DNA of 64,000 nucleotides from JAUUSJ01 sp964439395. GTDB taxonomy: Bacteria > Bacillota > Clostridia > Lachnospirales > Lachnospiraceae. The notes under the pieces were generated by a model that did no database searches, was not told where the DNA came from, and worked only from the letters and a program-made list of their open reading frames with translations. The stretch spans positions 51,459 to 115,458 of the forward strand of contig CAYTNV010000005.1 of the NCBI GenBank assembly GCA_964439395.1, written 5' to 3'. This document shows positions 8,705-17,590 of this stretch, piece by piece (within the stretch, counting starts at the first letter, position 1; each line of letters opens with the position of its first letter). Position numbers and translations under genes: made by a program.

Positions 8705-9781
8705 ATGAGCGATTTAACATACTATGATCAAGTAAAGATAAATGGAACTTTAAAACTTCGAACTCTACTGTCTGAATTACCGAGCTTTGTAAAGGATTTT
8801 TTTAGGGGAATCGAACCGACTACATCTATTCGAACGCGAATATCTTACGCCTACGATCTTCGCATTTTTTTCCAATTTTTATTAGAACAAAATCCTGTCT
8901 TTTCCTCTTACTCTATGCAGGATTTTAAAATCACTGACTTAGATCGACTTGGAGCTCTTGATATCGAAGAATATATAGATTATCTAAAACTATACTCGAA
9001 CAAAAATAACGATACGAAATATATTACAAATAGTGAACGCGGACTTTCTAGAAAAATGTCAATGCTGAGAAGCTTTTATGCCTATTATTTTAAGCGTGGT
9101 CTTATCAAGACGAATCCCACTATTATGGTAGATATGCCTAAACTACATGATAAGGCAATTATAAGGCTTGATGTCGATGAAGTTGCGATGTTACTTGATT
9201 ATATCGAAAACTGCGGGCAAGAATTAAGTGGACAAAAACTTCGTTTTTACGAAAAGACAAAAATGCGAGATTTTGCGATAGTCACTCTCCTACTGGGAAC
9301 GGGGCTTCGCGTGTCGGAATGTGTGGGGCTTGACTTGAATGATGTAGATTTTAAAAATAATAGCATTAAAGTGACAAGAAAAGGCGGAAATCAGATGTAT
9401 ATTTTCTTTGGGTCAGAGGTTTGGGAAGCACTCTATGATTATATTAATTTAGAAAGAAAATCGATTCAGCCTCTCCCTGGACACGAAAATGCTCTATTTT
9501 ATTCTCTGCAAAGAAAAAGAATCGGTGTTCGAGCGGTGGAAAATCTTGTAAAAAAATACGCCAAACAAATCACACCAAATAAACATATTACCCCACATAA
9601 ATTGCGAAGCACCTACGGAACAAATTTATATCAAGAGACTGGTGACATCTATCTTGTAGCTGATGTACTCGGACATCACGATGTTAATACAACCAAGAAG
9701 CATTATGCCGCTCTTGGAGATGAGAGAAGAAAACAGGCAGCCAAAGCTATTACTCTTCGAGAAAAAAACGAAAAAGAGTAA
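8705..9781 (+). CDS. Tyrosine recombinase (XerC/D-like integrase), orphan
   Basis: This 358-residue protein has an N-terminal SAM-like DNA-binding domain (about 20-150) and a C-terminal catalytic domain. The catalytic set is complete: Arg in GTGLRVSE, Lys in VTRKGG, HxxR in HKLRST, and His plus the Tyr nucleophile in LGHHDVNTTKKHYA. It cuts and rejoins DNA at a specific site through a 3'-phosphotyrosine. No phage, cassette or transposon genes adjoin it, so it is either chromosomal and Xer-like or the survivor of an element. The structured region immediately upstream could be related. The start is the only plausible ATG, though its ribosome site is weak. Confidence 0.88.
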   Translation: MSDLTYYDQVKINGTLKLRTLLSELPSFVKDFFRGIEPTTSIRTRISYAYDLRIFFQFLLEQNPVFSSYSMQDFKITDLDRLGALDIEEYIDYLKLYSNKNNDTKYITNSERGLSRKMSMLRSFYAYYFKRGLIKTNPTIMVDMPKLHDKAIIRLDVDEVAMLLDYIENCGQELSGQKLRFYEKTKMRDFAIVTLLLGTGLRVSECVGLDLNDVDFKNNSIKVTRKGGNQMYIFFGSEVWEALYDYINLERKSIQPLPGHENALFYSLQRKRIGVRAVENLVKKYAKQITPNKHITPHKLRSTYGTNLYQETGDIYLVADVLGHHDVNTTKKHYAALGDERRKQAAKAITLREKNEKE

Positions 9782-9902
9782 TATATATAAAGATATATAA
9801 AAAAATATTATAGCATAAAATTAGAAAACAGAAAATCAATCCGTTGTATTACTCTCCCACTTTCTCCTGCTGCCCTATTTCCTAATAAAAATCGAATAAT
9901 AC

Positions 9903-9957
9903 AAAAAGGGGTATCACATAAACATTTATTGTAAGTTTTAATGTGATACCCCTTTTT
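9903..9957. terminator. Bidirectional terminator between recombinase and GHL10 gene
   Basis: A perfect 17-bp stem, AAAAAGGGGTATCACAT (9903-9919) with its complement at 9941-9957, has a 21-nt loop and A/T tails on both sides. It lies between convergent genes. Confidence 0.95.
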
Positions 9958-9970
9958 GCTTTGTAAAAGT

Positions 9971-11734
9971 CTATTTGCTTTTCAACATTGGGATTAATTC
10001 ATTTACTGCTTTTTCAATAACGGAATATCTAGAGCTTGAAATACCTGATGCCTGAGCAAAATTATAAGTAGAACGAAGGTCAAAATATGCATAGCTAAAG
10101 AAAGCAAATCCCTTTACTCTGCTATTTTGTCTCGCATTGGAAATTTGTTTTTTCATAAGAGAAGAATCCAGCCATTCGGAAGTATTTGTATGGTTAGAAT
10201 CTGTCTCTCCCACTCTGTAAGTTCCAATACCAATATAAAGTTTTACGATATTTTTCTTATTCAATGTACTCCACTCAGATACCATTTTATCAAAAGGTGC
10301 CGTTTTATGAGTAAATCCCCAATATATTTGAGGAATTACATAATCAATATAACCCTCTTGACTTAACCATTTTTCAATATCAACATAATAAGAATATTCA
10401 CTCGTCAAATTATCAATATATCCGGCTGGACTGATACCGAATTCGACATTTTGATCGATAGAGTCAATCGCAGAATAAATATTCTTAATAAGTGTACTAA
10501 CATTTTCTCTTCTCCAGTTGGCAATGCCAGTAACTGTTTTTGTTCCTGTGTATTCCTTTGCATCAAAATCCGTTAATACATTTTGACTTGTAAACTCTGG
10601 GTAAAAATAATCGTCAAAATGTATTGCATCAATATCATAATCTTGTACGATTTCTTTTACTCCGTTTAAAATTAAATTTTGTACCTCTTCTTTTGCTGGA
10701 TTATAGTATAATGCTCCATTATAAGATAATACATTTCTTTGTTCTTCACTATTGCTTGAGTTATGCCATTTTTTAGCTGGATTATCCGCAGAAAGTGTGT
10801 CATAAGAATCCTGTGTAGATACACGGTATGGATTAATCCATGCGTGGAATTCAAGACCTCTCTCATGCGCTTCCTCAATCATAATCTTAAGTGGATTGAA
10901 TCCAGGATTCACTCCTTGAGTTCCAGTTAAATATTTGGACCATGGATAATATTTAGATGGATAAAGTGCATCTCCCATTGGTCTTACATGAACAATTACT
11001 GCATTCATGCCACTGTCAACAGTCTTATCATAAATATGGTCAATAAATTCTGTAAATGCCTTTTCCGAATGCTCACTATTTTCTACATAGCTTTCTAATT
11101 CAAGATAAGAAATCCACATTGCCTTAAATTCTTCATCGTCACTGTCTGCAGTGGCAATTGTCTCTTTTGTAGCAGCCGTAGTAGCTGTAGTAGTGGCTTT
11201 TTTTCCAGAAGAGATTGCTAATGTATTAGTCTTATCACTCCAACTGCGCTCTATTCCAAGAAGTTTACATACTTGCTTTGCTGGAATAACAACACGTTTT
11301 TCATTAGAAGAAGTATAAGTAATATTCATTGGTGCAGCTTTTAGAGTTTTAGTTTTGCCGTTCAGCGTAGCTTTCGTACTTCCAACTGTCATTTTTAGTG
11401 TATTGGAGTTATATTTTAACACCAATACTTTTGAAGTCTTATCGTAGGAACAAGTCACTCCTATTGTATTTTTAAATACCTTTTTATAAGCTGCCATAAC
11501 GACATCTCCCACTTTGAAAGCTGGAATTTTAGTCATATCAAGCTTTTTTCCATCATAGGTAATCGTCACTGCCTCTCCCTTATACTGATATGATTTTCCA
11601 TTGTATTTATAATTTACTGTTGTTGTAGCGGCAGATGCACTGCCCATATCTGTCTTGCTAGCTATGCCTACACAGCCAAGCAATAAGCAAAACGAAAGAA
11701 AAAATGCCATCCCCTTACGTATGATTTGTTTCAT
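9971..11734 (-). CDS. Secreted GHL10-family glycoside hydrolase with copper-amine-oxidase-like N-terminal domain
   Basis: This 587-residue protein begins with a signal peptide (about 1-35). A stalk-like domain of the copper amine oxidase N-terminal type follows (about 40-180; VVMAAYKKVFKNTIG, VIPAKQVCKLLGI). After an Ala/Thr linker comes a GHL10 barrel (about 200-585; EFKAMWISYLELE, VIVHVRPMGDALYPSKYYPW, FHAWINPYRVS, DAIHFDDYFYPE). GHL10 proteins are putative cell-wall or polysaccharide glycosidases; the substrate cannot be read from sequence. AAGGAGCG precedes the ATG at good spacing. It is monocistronic, convergent with the recombinase gene and sharing its terminator. Confidence 0.88.
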   Translation of the reverse strand: MKQIIRKGMAFFLSFCLLLGCVGIASKTDMGSASAATTTVNYKYNGKSYQYKGEAVTITYDGKKLDMTKIPAFKVGDVVMAAYKKVFKNTIGVTCSYDKTSKVLVLKYNSNTLKMTVGSTKATLNGKTKTLKAAPMNITYTSSNEKRVVIPAKQVCKLLGIERSWSDKTNTLAISSGKKATTTATTAATKETIATADSDDEEFKAMWISYLELESYVENSEHSEKAFTEFIDHIYDKTVDSGMNAVIVHVRPMGDALYPSKYYPWSKYLTGTQGVNPGFNPLKIMIEEAHERGLEFHAWINPYRVSTQDSYDTLSADNPAKKWHNSSNSEEQRNVLSYNGALYYNPAKEEVQNLILNGVKEIVQDYDIDAIHFDDYFYPEFTSQNVLTDFDAKEYTGTKTVTGIANWRRENVSTLIKNIYSAIDSIDQNVEFGISPAGYIDNLTSEYSYYVDIEKWLSQEGYIDYVIPQIYWGFTHKTAPFDKMVSEWSTLNKKNIVKLYIGIGTYRVGETDSNHTNTSEWLDSSLMKKQISNARQNSRVKGFAFFSYAYFDLRSTYNFAQASGISSSRYSVIEKAVNELIPMLKSK

Positions 11735-11951
11735 AGTACACGCTCCTTTTTTATTATAATTGATGTTTTATCTTTTAGTTATTATCATAAAACAAATAAG
11801 ATCATCTACTAATATATGTATGCTATATATATATTAAAATGTATAAAACTCCCATATGGCTTAGGGCATGACTTTTACTTTTCTATCATACCATAAACTG
11901 GTAGCATACATCAATTCATTTTTGTAATATTATTAGAAGAAAAATCCAAAG

Positions 11952-11980
11952 TTGCACGAAAAAATTAGGTATGCTATACT
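11952..11980 (+). promoter_or_regulatory. Strong sigma-A promoter upstream of ttcA-like gene
   Basis: TTGCAC (11952-11957) and TATACT (11975-11980) are 17 bp apart, with an extended TG at 11972-11973. It is the best promoter match in this part of the window and lies 265 bp before the first recognised gene. Confidence 0.65.
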
Positions 11981-12030
11981 AATGTGAGCAAAAAAAGGAA
12001 GGATTATCTTTATGATAATTTTAAGATGAA

Positions 12031-12047
12031 TCGAACAGAATGTTCGA
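12031..12047. promoter_or_regulatory. 17-bp perfect dyad in the ttcA leader
   Basis: TCGAACA-GAA-TGTTCGA is a perfect inverted repeat. It resembles the Gram-positive LexA box (CGAAC-N4-GTTCG) but has five rather than four central bases, and it lies downstream of the promoter. It may be an operator or simply an RNA hairpin. Confidence 0.35.
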
Positions 12048-12244
12048 CGGTTTGATCAAATATAAAAATCCCCACAAAAGATACGTGGGAGCATAAGACA
12101 ATGAAGAAAAAAGGAAAATATCGATTAAAACATCTATTTTTACGAAATATAACCAGAAAGGAGGACGGTATTTTCTCTGCTGCCTAAATATAGACAAGAA
12201 AGGACAAATAATAATAAGCAGTATAAGAAATACCCGATATATTC

Positions 12245-13009
12245 ATGAAACTACAACAATTATTAAGCTGCACAAGAAAAGCAATCGATGATTATGGTAT
12301 GATACAGGATAATGACCATATTGCAGTTGGAATATCAGGTGGCAAAGATAGTTTGACATTACTCTACGCTCTTAGCCATCTTAGGAGATTTTATCCTCAT
12401 CCTTTTAAACTTTCTGCTATCACGGTAGATTTAGGATTTGGAAATTTAGATTTAGAAGAAATAGAAAAACTATGCAAAAAATTAAATGTACCATATATTA
12501 TTTTAAAAACAGATATTGCTCCTATCTTATTCGATTATAGAAAAGAGAGCAATCCTTGTTCCTTATGTGCGAAAATGAGAAAAGGAGCCTTAAATGAAAA
12601 GATAAAAGAGCTTGGATGTAATAAAGTGGCTTATGCGCATCATAAAGATGATATGAGTGAAACACTTCTTATGTCCATGATATTTGAAGGAAGAATTCAC
12701 ACCTTTTCTCCTGTAACCTATTTAGACCGTATGGATTTAACGGTAATTCGCCCTCTCATGTATATGGCAGAAAAAGATGTGATTGGATTTGTGCGAGAAC
12801 AAACTCTTCCTGTTGTCAAAAGTCCTTGTCCTGTCGATGGCTATACGAAACGAGAATATGCAAAAGAGGTACTAAAACAATTAAATACAGACCATCCAGG
12901 AGCAAAAGATCGAATCTTTCGAGCAATCGTTAATGCAAACTTTGACGGCTGGCCAACAAAGCAAGAACCAAGGAAACGCATAAAATCAAAGAAGAACTCT
13001 GAAAAATAA
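12245..13009 (+). CDS. ttcA: TtcA-family tRNA thiolation ATPase
   Basis: This 254-residue PP-loop protein has the ATP pyrophosphatase loop SGGKDS (about residues 30-35), the CxxC pair in NPCSLCAKMRKG and a third Cys in KSPCPVDG. These match TtcA, which forms 2-thiocytidine at position 32 of tRNA with an iron-sulfur cluster. Paralogues with other tRNA targets exist, so the family is surer than the substrate. A stop at 12224 blocks upstream extension and the ATG at 12245 has no clear Shine-Dalgarno, so translation may depend on the structured leader. It lies on the same strand before lexA, 125 bp away. Confidence 0.8.
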   Translation: MKLQQLLSCTRKAIDDYGMIQDNDHIAVGISGGKDSLTLLYALSHLRRFYPHPFKLSAITVDLGFGNLDLEEIEKLCKKLNVPYIILKTDIAPILFDYRKESNPCSLCAKMRKGALNEKIKELGCNKVAYAHHKDDMSETLLMSMIFEGRIHTFSPVTYLDRMDLTVIRPLMYMAEKDVIGFVREQTLPVVKSPCPVDGYTKREYAKEVLKQLNTDHPGAKDRIFRAIVNANFDGWPTKQEPRKRIKSKKNSEK

Positions 13010-13030
13010 GGAACAAATTTTCGAAAAAAC

Positions 13031-13059
13031 TTGTGGTATAGAATTTTCTATGTTAAAAT
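13031..13059 (+). promoter_or_regulatory. Candidate lexA promoter with internal palindrome
   Basis: TTGTGG (13031-13036) and TAAAAT (13054-13059) are 17 bp apart. The spacer contains the perfect palindrome ATAGAATTTTCTAT (13038-13051), well placed to be an operator. It does not match the Bacillus LexA box. Confidence 0.4.
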
Positions 13060-13134
13060 AATATTATAAAATCGTAAGGAGAAATTTGCAAGTAAAAAAC
13101 TAGCAAAAGAAATAAGAACAGGATGGTGACTACT

Positions 13135-13752
13135 ATGGGTTATGAAAAGATTAGCAAAAAGCAATCACAGATTTTAGAATATATTAAAGAGCAAATTTTA
13201 TCAAAGGGTTATCCGCCATCAGTCAGAGAAATCTGTGAAGCGGTTTCACTTCGCTCCACTTCTTCTGTACATGCTCACTTAGCTACATTAGAAAAAAAAG
13301 GATACATAAGAAAAGACCCTACAAAACCTAGAGCCATTGAGATTGTAGATGATAAATTTAATATTACAAGAAGAGAGCTTGTTAATATTCCCATCGTTGG
13401 GGCAGTGACAGCTGGAACACCTATCTTAGCAGTCGAAAATATCGAGGGATATTTTCCTATCTCTCCTGATTTTTTAGGAAGCGGACCAACCTTTATGTTA
13501 AGAGTAAAAGGCGAGAGTATGATCAATGCAGGTATTTATGATCAAGACTATATTCTTGTACAAAGTGAAGCAACGGCAGAAAACGGTGAGATTGTCGTTG
13601 CCCTCATAGATGATTCTGTCACAGTAAAACGTTTCTTTAAGGAACATAATCAGTATCGTCTTCAGCCAGAAAATGATTTTATGGATCCGATTATCGTAAA
13701 AGAATGTTCTATTATCGGAAAAGTAGTTGGACTATTTCGCTCAATGAAATAA
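13135..13752 (+). CDS. lexA: LexA SOS repressor
   Basis: This 205-residue repressor has an N-terminal winged helix (about 1-65; ILEYIKEQILSKGYPPSVRE) and a C-terminal S24 peptidase domain. The autocleavage site Ala93-Gly94 (VTAGTP), the nucleophile Ser128 (KGESM) and Lys165 (VTVKRF) are all present, so RecA-stimulated self-cleavage should work. An in-frame ATG lies at 13123. The ATG at 13135 is preferred because GGTGA at 13125-13129 is correctly spaced and the product then begins MGYEKISKKQ, as usual for the family. It has its own candidate promoter. Confidence 0.95.
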   Translation: MGYEKISKKQSQILEYIKEQILSKGYPPSVREICEAVSLRSTSSVHAHLATLEKKGYIRKDPTKPRAIEIVDDKFNITRRELVNIPIVGAVTAGTPILAVENIEGYFPISPDFLGSGPTFMLRVKGESMINAGIYDQDYILVQSEATAENGEIVVALIDDSVTVKRFFKEHNQYRLQPENDFMDPIIVKECSIIGKVVGLFRSMK

Positions 13753-13857
13753 TCCAAGCCTAATCCATATTTTCTTTTACACTTTATTACCTTGTTTTTT
13801 CTTGAATATATGCGATTTTTTAGATTTTACTATTGTCTTATGATGATATAATCTATG

Positions 13858-13881
13858 CATATCTTGGCATATGTTGGTAGT
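13858..13881 (+). repeat. Intergenic repeat related to the array at 50433-50501
   Basis: GCATATCTTGGCATATGTTGG followed by TAGTAAA repeats the two sequence elements, in the same order, of the array in the gap upstream of eno (ATCTTGGCAT units, then AGTAGTAAA units). Confidence 0.5.
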
Positions 13882-13934
13882 AAAATTTAATTAATCGCTA
13901 TTTTTTCTTTCTGCCCTCTTTTTAAAATAATTTT

Positions 13935-13969
13935 GCCACCCTTTCAAGATATTCTCTGTCTGGGGTGGC
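13935..13969 (+). terminator. Probable terminator hairpin after lexA
   Basis: GCCACCC (13935-13941) pairs with GGGTGGC (13963-13969). The T run that follows is weak (AGTTGTTTT), so efficiency is uncertain. Confidence 0.45.
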
Positions 13970-14063
13970 AGTTGTTTTAAGCCTTTAACGATGATGCATC
14001 CAATAACACCAAAAATAATAATTTGTCGCTTTCTAAGTTCTAAGAAAGAAATAAAGACAAAAG

Positions 14064-14417
14064 CTATTTAAAAGAAATCTCTTTTCCATCTCTCCAAATT
14101 CTTTCTAAATCATAAAAAAGTCGATTCTCCTGATCGAATATATGAACAACAATATCTCTATAATCAAGTAAAATCCAATTTGCATAACTATATCCCTCAT
14201 TGCTTTTTGCCTCATAGCCAGCTTTATGCATATCCTCATCTACTTGATCTGCAATTGCCTGTACTTGATTTTTATTTGTTCCATTTGCGATAATAAAATA
14301 ATCAGCAATAACAGAAATATCTCGAATATCGATGACTCGAATATCGACCGCTTTTTTCTCCTCAAGGGCGTGATAAACAATTTTTGCCATAGTCAAGGAT
14401 TCATTTCTTTCGCTCAT
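14064..14417 (-). CDS. rsfS: Ribosomal silencing factor RsfS
   Basis: This 117-residue protein of the Iojap/RsfS family binds ribosomal protein L14 and blocks subunit joining during starvation. Family motifs include DIRDISVIADYFIIANGTNKNQVQ and YANWILLDYRDIVVHIF. An in-frame upstream start would add ten residues, but AAGGAGA stands just before the ATG at 14417. It is the last gene of the - strand run with yqeK and nadD, the usual Firmicutes order, 56 bp after yqeK. Confidence 0.95.
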   Translation of the reverse strand: MSERNESLTMAKIVYHALEEKKAVDIRVIDIRDISVIADYFIIANGTNKNQVQAIADQVDEDMHKAGYEAKSNEGYSYANWILLDYRDIVVHIFDQENRLFYDLERIWRDGKEISFK

Positions 14418-14473
14418 AGTTTTCTCCTTTTTACTTTTACTTATCATGAATTCGTGTTTACGTATTTTCTTTT

Positions 14474-15049
14474 TTACTTTTCCACAAAGTTCACATAATA
14501 ATCATAAGTTTCTTTTGTCATAGGATCAATGGCAACTTTCTTTTGATTTAAATAGTCAAGAGAATCTTGCAAAATAGTAAGAAGGCATAAGTCAATATCC
14601 TTAAATGCTAAATCACGAACAATGGATAAATTTGGAGCTTGATTTCGATTTGGCTCAATATAGTCTGCAATATAAACAATTTTATCAAGCATTGTCATTG
14701 CTGGGCGACCTGTTGTATGCCAAGTAATTGCAGATAAAATTTCTGCATCCTTTACCCCATATTTATGTTCTGCAAAATATGAACCAAGCTTTGCATGTAA
14801 AAGCTCTGGATTTTTTCGTTCAAAGTCTTGAACGGGTAAATGATATTTTTTACATTTTTGAAGCTTTTTTTCTGGCAGCAGATGTTTGGCACAATCGTGT
14901 AATAGTCCCGCTGTCATAGCTTTTTCCATATCAATTCCATAGCGCATCGCAAGACATGCACAAGTATATTCCACACCAAGTGTATGCTCATAGCGTTTTT
15001 CTGTCATCTTACTCTTTAGAGCAACTTTCATTTCTTCTCTTGTATACAT
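14474..15049 (-). CDS. yqeK: YqeK, bis(5'-nucleosyl)-tetraphosphatase (HD domain)
   Basis: This 191-residue HD-domain hydrolase has metal ligands visible as His in RYEHTLGVE, HD in GLLHDCAKH, His in LLHAKLG, the HT of ITWHTTG and Asp in YIADYIEP. YqeK enzymes cleave diadenosine tetraphosphate symmetrically to ADP, limiting this stress nucleotide. AGGAGAGGTG precedes the start. It lies between nadD and rsfS in the conserved order. Confidence 0.92.
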   Translation of the reverse strand: MYTREEMKVALKSKMTEKRYEHTLGVEYTCACLAMRYGIDMEKAMTAGLLHDCAKHLLPEKKLQKCKKYHLPVQDFERKNPELLHAKLGSYFAEHKYGVKDAEILSAITWHTTGRPAMTMLDKIVYIADYIEPNRNQAPNLSIVRDLAFKDIDLCLLTILQDSLDYLNQKKVAIDPMTKETYDYYVNFVEK

Positions 15050-15097
15050 ATAAGCACCTCTCCTACGTTATTTGTGCAAAACCTTATCGAAATTTCT

Positions 15098-15715
15098 TTA
15101 CTTTTCGATATAGAGTTTATTCTCATTAATATACTGTTCCACTTCTTTTGGTAAAAAATAACGAATGCTTTTCCCCTCTCGCTTTCTTCTTCTAATATCA
15201 TTCGAAGAAATTTCTAAATTAGGACTATTTAAAATAATAATATTTACATTATCATATTTATTATCTAAATATTCCACCTGACTTTGAAGTGCAGAAGAAG
15301 ACATATCATTTCTGCACGCTACAACGATTGTAGATGTATGAAAAATTTTTTGAGGAGTTTTCCACGTATCTAGATGAAATAAAGAATCTGCCCCCATTAA
15401 AAAGAAATAGTCGGCATTTGGATTTTCCCCTCGAAGCTGAGTGAGAGTCTTTGCAGTATAAGACATTTCCTTTTTTTGAAGCTCAAGGTCTGAAAACTCA
15501 AAATGAGGATTATCTGCAATCGCTAATTTTACCATATCAATTCTTGTCTGATCTGTAATTTGTTTTGAAATCTTTTTATAATATGGATTTTTTGTCGGCA
15601 TGATCAATATTTTATCTAATTTGCACTGCTCGTAAGCTGCCTCAGCCAACAATAAATGTCCAAAATGGATTGGATTAAAGGTTCCTCCCATAATCCCTAT
15701 TTTTTCTCTTTCCAT
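15098..15715 (-). CDS. nadD: Nicotinate-nucleotide adenylyltransferase
   Basis: This 205-residue nucleotidyltransferase joins nicotinate mononucleotide and ATP to give deamido-NAD. It has the phosphate-binding GGTFNPIHFGHL motif at residues 10-21 and the C-terminal ISSNDIRRR motif (ISSTxxR class). Its first 19 bases overlap the end of yhbY, showing translational coupling, with AAAGGAA as the ribosome site. Confidence 0.95.
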   Translation of the reverse strand: MEREKIGIMGGTFNPIHFGHLLLAEAAYEQCKLDKILIMPTKNPYYKKISKQITDQTRIDMVKLAIADNPHFEFSDLELQKKEMSYTAKTLTQLRGENPNADYFFLMGADSLFHLDTWKTPQKIFHTSTIVVACRNDMSSSALQSQVEYLDNKYDNVNIIILNSPNLEISSNDIRRRKREGKSIRYFLPKEVEQYINENKLYIEK

Positions 15716-16029
15716 TTTCTTTTTTCCTTTGGTAATTTCTCACCAGGCAAAATGATCTTTTTATTTTCTTTAGATTCTTTGTATAAAACGATTTTTTTGC
15801 CAATTACTTGCACCACTTGAGATCTTGTTCGATCTGCTAAAACTTCTGCGATTTCTCTTGGATCATCCATACAGTTTTTTAATACAGAGATTTTAATCAA
15901 TTCTCTCGCATCAATTGCCTCTCTGACAGCTACAATAAATTCTGGAGTTAGAGAGGATTTTCCAACCTGAAAAATTGGATCAATCTTCATCGCAAGTCCC
16001 TTTAAATAAGCTCTTTCCTTACTTGTCAT
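15697..16029 (-). CDS. yhbY: CRM-domain RNA-binding protein YhbY
   Basis: This 110-residue protein has a CRM domain across residues 1-95 (LTSKERAYLKGLA-type start, FQVGKSSLTPE, LIKISVLKNC). It binds 23S rRNA precursors during large-subunit assembly. A basic Lys-rich tail follows. It sits 36 bp after obgE, another 50S assembly factor, and overlaps nadD by 19 bp. Confidence 0.92.
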   Translation of the reverse strand: MTSKERAYLKGLAMKIDPIFQVGKSSLTPEFIVAVREAIDARELIKISVLKNCMDDPREIAEVLADRTRSQVVQVIGKKIVLYKESKENKKIILPGEKLPKEKRKWKEKK

Positions 16030-16065
16030 ACTTATCCTTTCTATTCTATAATTTATAATTATAGT

Positions 16066-17370
16066 CTATTTATAATAGTCAAACTCAAGATTGTATAGGC
16101 GAACTGTGTCACCATCTTGAATACCAAGGTCTTCTAGTTGCTTTAAAATACCGTTATCCTTTAAGAATTTTTGGAAGAAATCAAATCCTTTTTCGGATTC
16201 TAGATTGGTATATCCAAGCATACGCTCAATTCTAGGACCCTCCACATCATATACATTATCTTCTTCATTAAAGTATACAATAACTGGTTCTTCTGCTTCC
16301 TCAATATCATCAATTGTATATTCTGTCTCAAATTCAATTGGTTCCTCACTATAGTTTTTCAATAAATCATTGACATGCCATAAAAGCTCCCTAATGCCTT
16401 CGCCACTCACAGCAGAGATAGGAAATACTTTCATCTTCTCCTCATCTGGTTTATTTTTCTCAAATTCCTCACGAAGAAGTTCTAAGACAATTTCTCTATC
16501 TTCCAAAGTTAAAGCGTCCATTTTATTTGCCGCAATAACTTGAGGGCGTTTTAAAATATTTGGATCATACTCTCTTAATTCCTCTAAAATAGCATTAATA
16601 TCAGCAATCGGGTCCCTTCCCTCCACAGAAGCACCATCAATCATATGAATCATAACTTTTGTGCGTTCAATATGACGTAAAAACTCTAGACCAAGTCCTA
16701 CCCCTTTTGAGGCTCCCTCTATAATACCAGGAATATCAGCAATCACAAATCCATTTCCCTCTGATAAATCAACTACACCGAGATTTGGCTGTAATGTCGT
16801 AAAATGATAATTTGCAATCTTTGGCTTTGCATTTGTTACTCTAGACAAAAAGGTGGATTTTCCAACATTAGGAAATCCTACTAATCCAACATCTGCGATT
16901 ACTTTAAGCTCTAATATGACCCAAAGCTCCTGAGCTTTTTGACCAGGCTGTGCATATTTTGGTGCCTGCATAACTGAAGTGGCGTAATGCTGATTGCCTT
17001 TTCCGCCTCTTCCGCCTTTTAATAGGACAATTGGTTCTGTCTTATTTGACATATCTAAAATGACTTTTCCTGTTTCTGCTTCTTTAATTACAGTTCCAGG
17101 TGGAACTTTTACAATTTTATCTTCTCCACTGGCGCCAGCGCATTTTCTCTTTCCGCCTTCTTTTCCATCTTCAGCGCAGTACTTTCTAATATGGCGGAAA
17201 TCTGTCAAAGTATTCAGCCCTTGGTCTACAACAAAAATAAGGTCTCCTCCTTTTCCACCGTCACCGCCATCTGGACCGCCGTTTGGCACATAAAGCTCTC
17301 TTCTAAAGCTTACATGTCCATTTCCACCCTTTCCAGAGCGAATAAATATTTTTGCACGATCTGCAAACAT
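16066..17370 (-). CDS. obgE: GTPase ObgE/CgtA
   Basis: This 434-residue GTPase acts in 50S maturation and stress control. It has the Gly-rich Obg fold (about 1-158; GKGGNGHVSFRRE, PNGGPDGGDGG), a G domain (GFPNVGKST, DIPGIIEGA, NKMD) and the C-terminal OCT domain found in Firmicutes (about 350-434). A GTG three codons upstream is in frame, but AAGGAAG is best spaced for the ATG at 17370. It is separated from rpmA by a terminator. Confidence 0.96.
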   Translation of the reverse strand: MFADRAKIFIRSGKGGNGHVSFRRELYVPNGGPDGGDGGKGGDLIFVVDQGLNTLTDFRHIRKYCAEDGKEGGKRKCAGASGEDKIVKVPPGTVIKEAETGKVILDMSNKTEPIVLLKGGRGGKGNQHYATSVMQAPKYAQPGQKAQELWVILELKVIADVGLVGFPNVGKSTFLSRVTNAKPKIANYHFTTLQPNLGVVDLSEGNGFVIADIPGIIEGASKGVGLGLEFLRHIERTKVMIHMIDGASVEGRDPIADINAILEELREYDPNILKRPQVIAANKMDALTLEDREIVLELLREEFEKNKPDEEKMKVFPISAVSGEGIRELLWHVNDLLKNYSEEPIEFETEYTIDDIEEAEEPVIVYFNEEDNVYDVEGPRIERMLGYTNLESEKGFDFFQKFLKDNGILKQLEDLGIQDGDTVRLYNLEFDYYK

Positions 17371-17531
17371 TACTCTCACTTCCTTTCTAATCTATAAAAA
17401 TTTAATCAAAAGTTTTTCTAAAATCAATCATTTTTTATGAATATCTATATTTTTTGTATTTTTATAAAAAGTATTCTTGAATTGATATGCTCAAATACCT
17501 CTTATTTTAATAAAGGTATCTAGCTTATAAT

Positions 17532-17570
17532 ACAAAAAGAAACAGAGGTTGCCAGATGGCATCCTCTGTC
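17532..17570 (-). terminator. Terminator after rpmA
   Basis: On the - strand ACAGAGG-A-TGCC pairs with GGCA-A-CCTCTGT around ATCT, with a single A/A mismatch, and then TTCTTTTT. It separates rplU-prp-rpmA from obgE, at least partly. Confidence 0.85.
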
Positions 17571-17590
17571 TTAAGTCACCTTTATCTGTA

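Larger units (their letters stand above)
11735..12244. other. Divergent intergenic region with long ttcA leader
   Basis: The gap holds the promoter at 11952-11980 reading rightward and a leader of about 265 nt. That leader contains a 17-bp dyad (12031-12047), a CCCAC/GTGGG hairpin (12071-12089) and very short open frames (12012, 12101). No clear promoter for the leftward hydrolase gene was picked out in the AT-rich part at 11750-11850. Confidence 0.5.
13753..14063. other. Intergenic region lexA to rsfS (convergent)
   Basis: It holds the repeat at 13858-13881 and a GC-rich hairpin at 13935-13969. No gene is seen. Confidence 0.5.

Noticed and set aside
12031..12047. LexA (SOS) box
   Set aside because: The central spacing is one base longer than the Gram-positive consensus, and it lies after the promoter; kept only as a dyad.
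12101..12187. 28-codon Lys/Arg-rich frame in the ttcA leader
   Set aside because: Too short and without family evidence; listed only as part of the leader finding.
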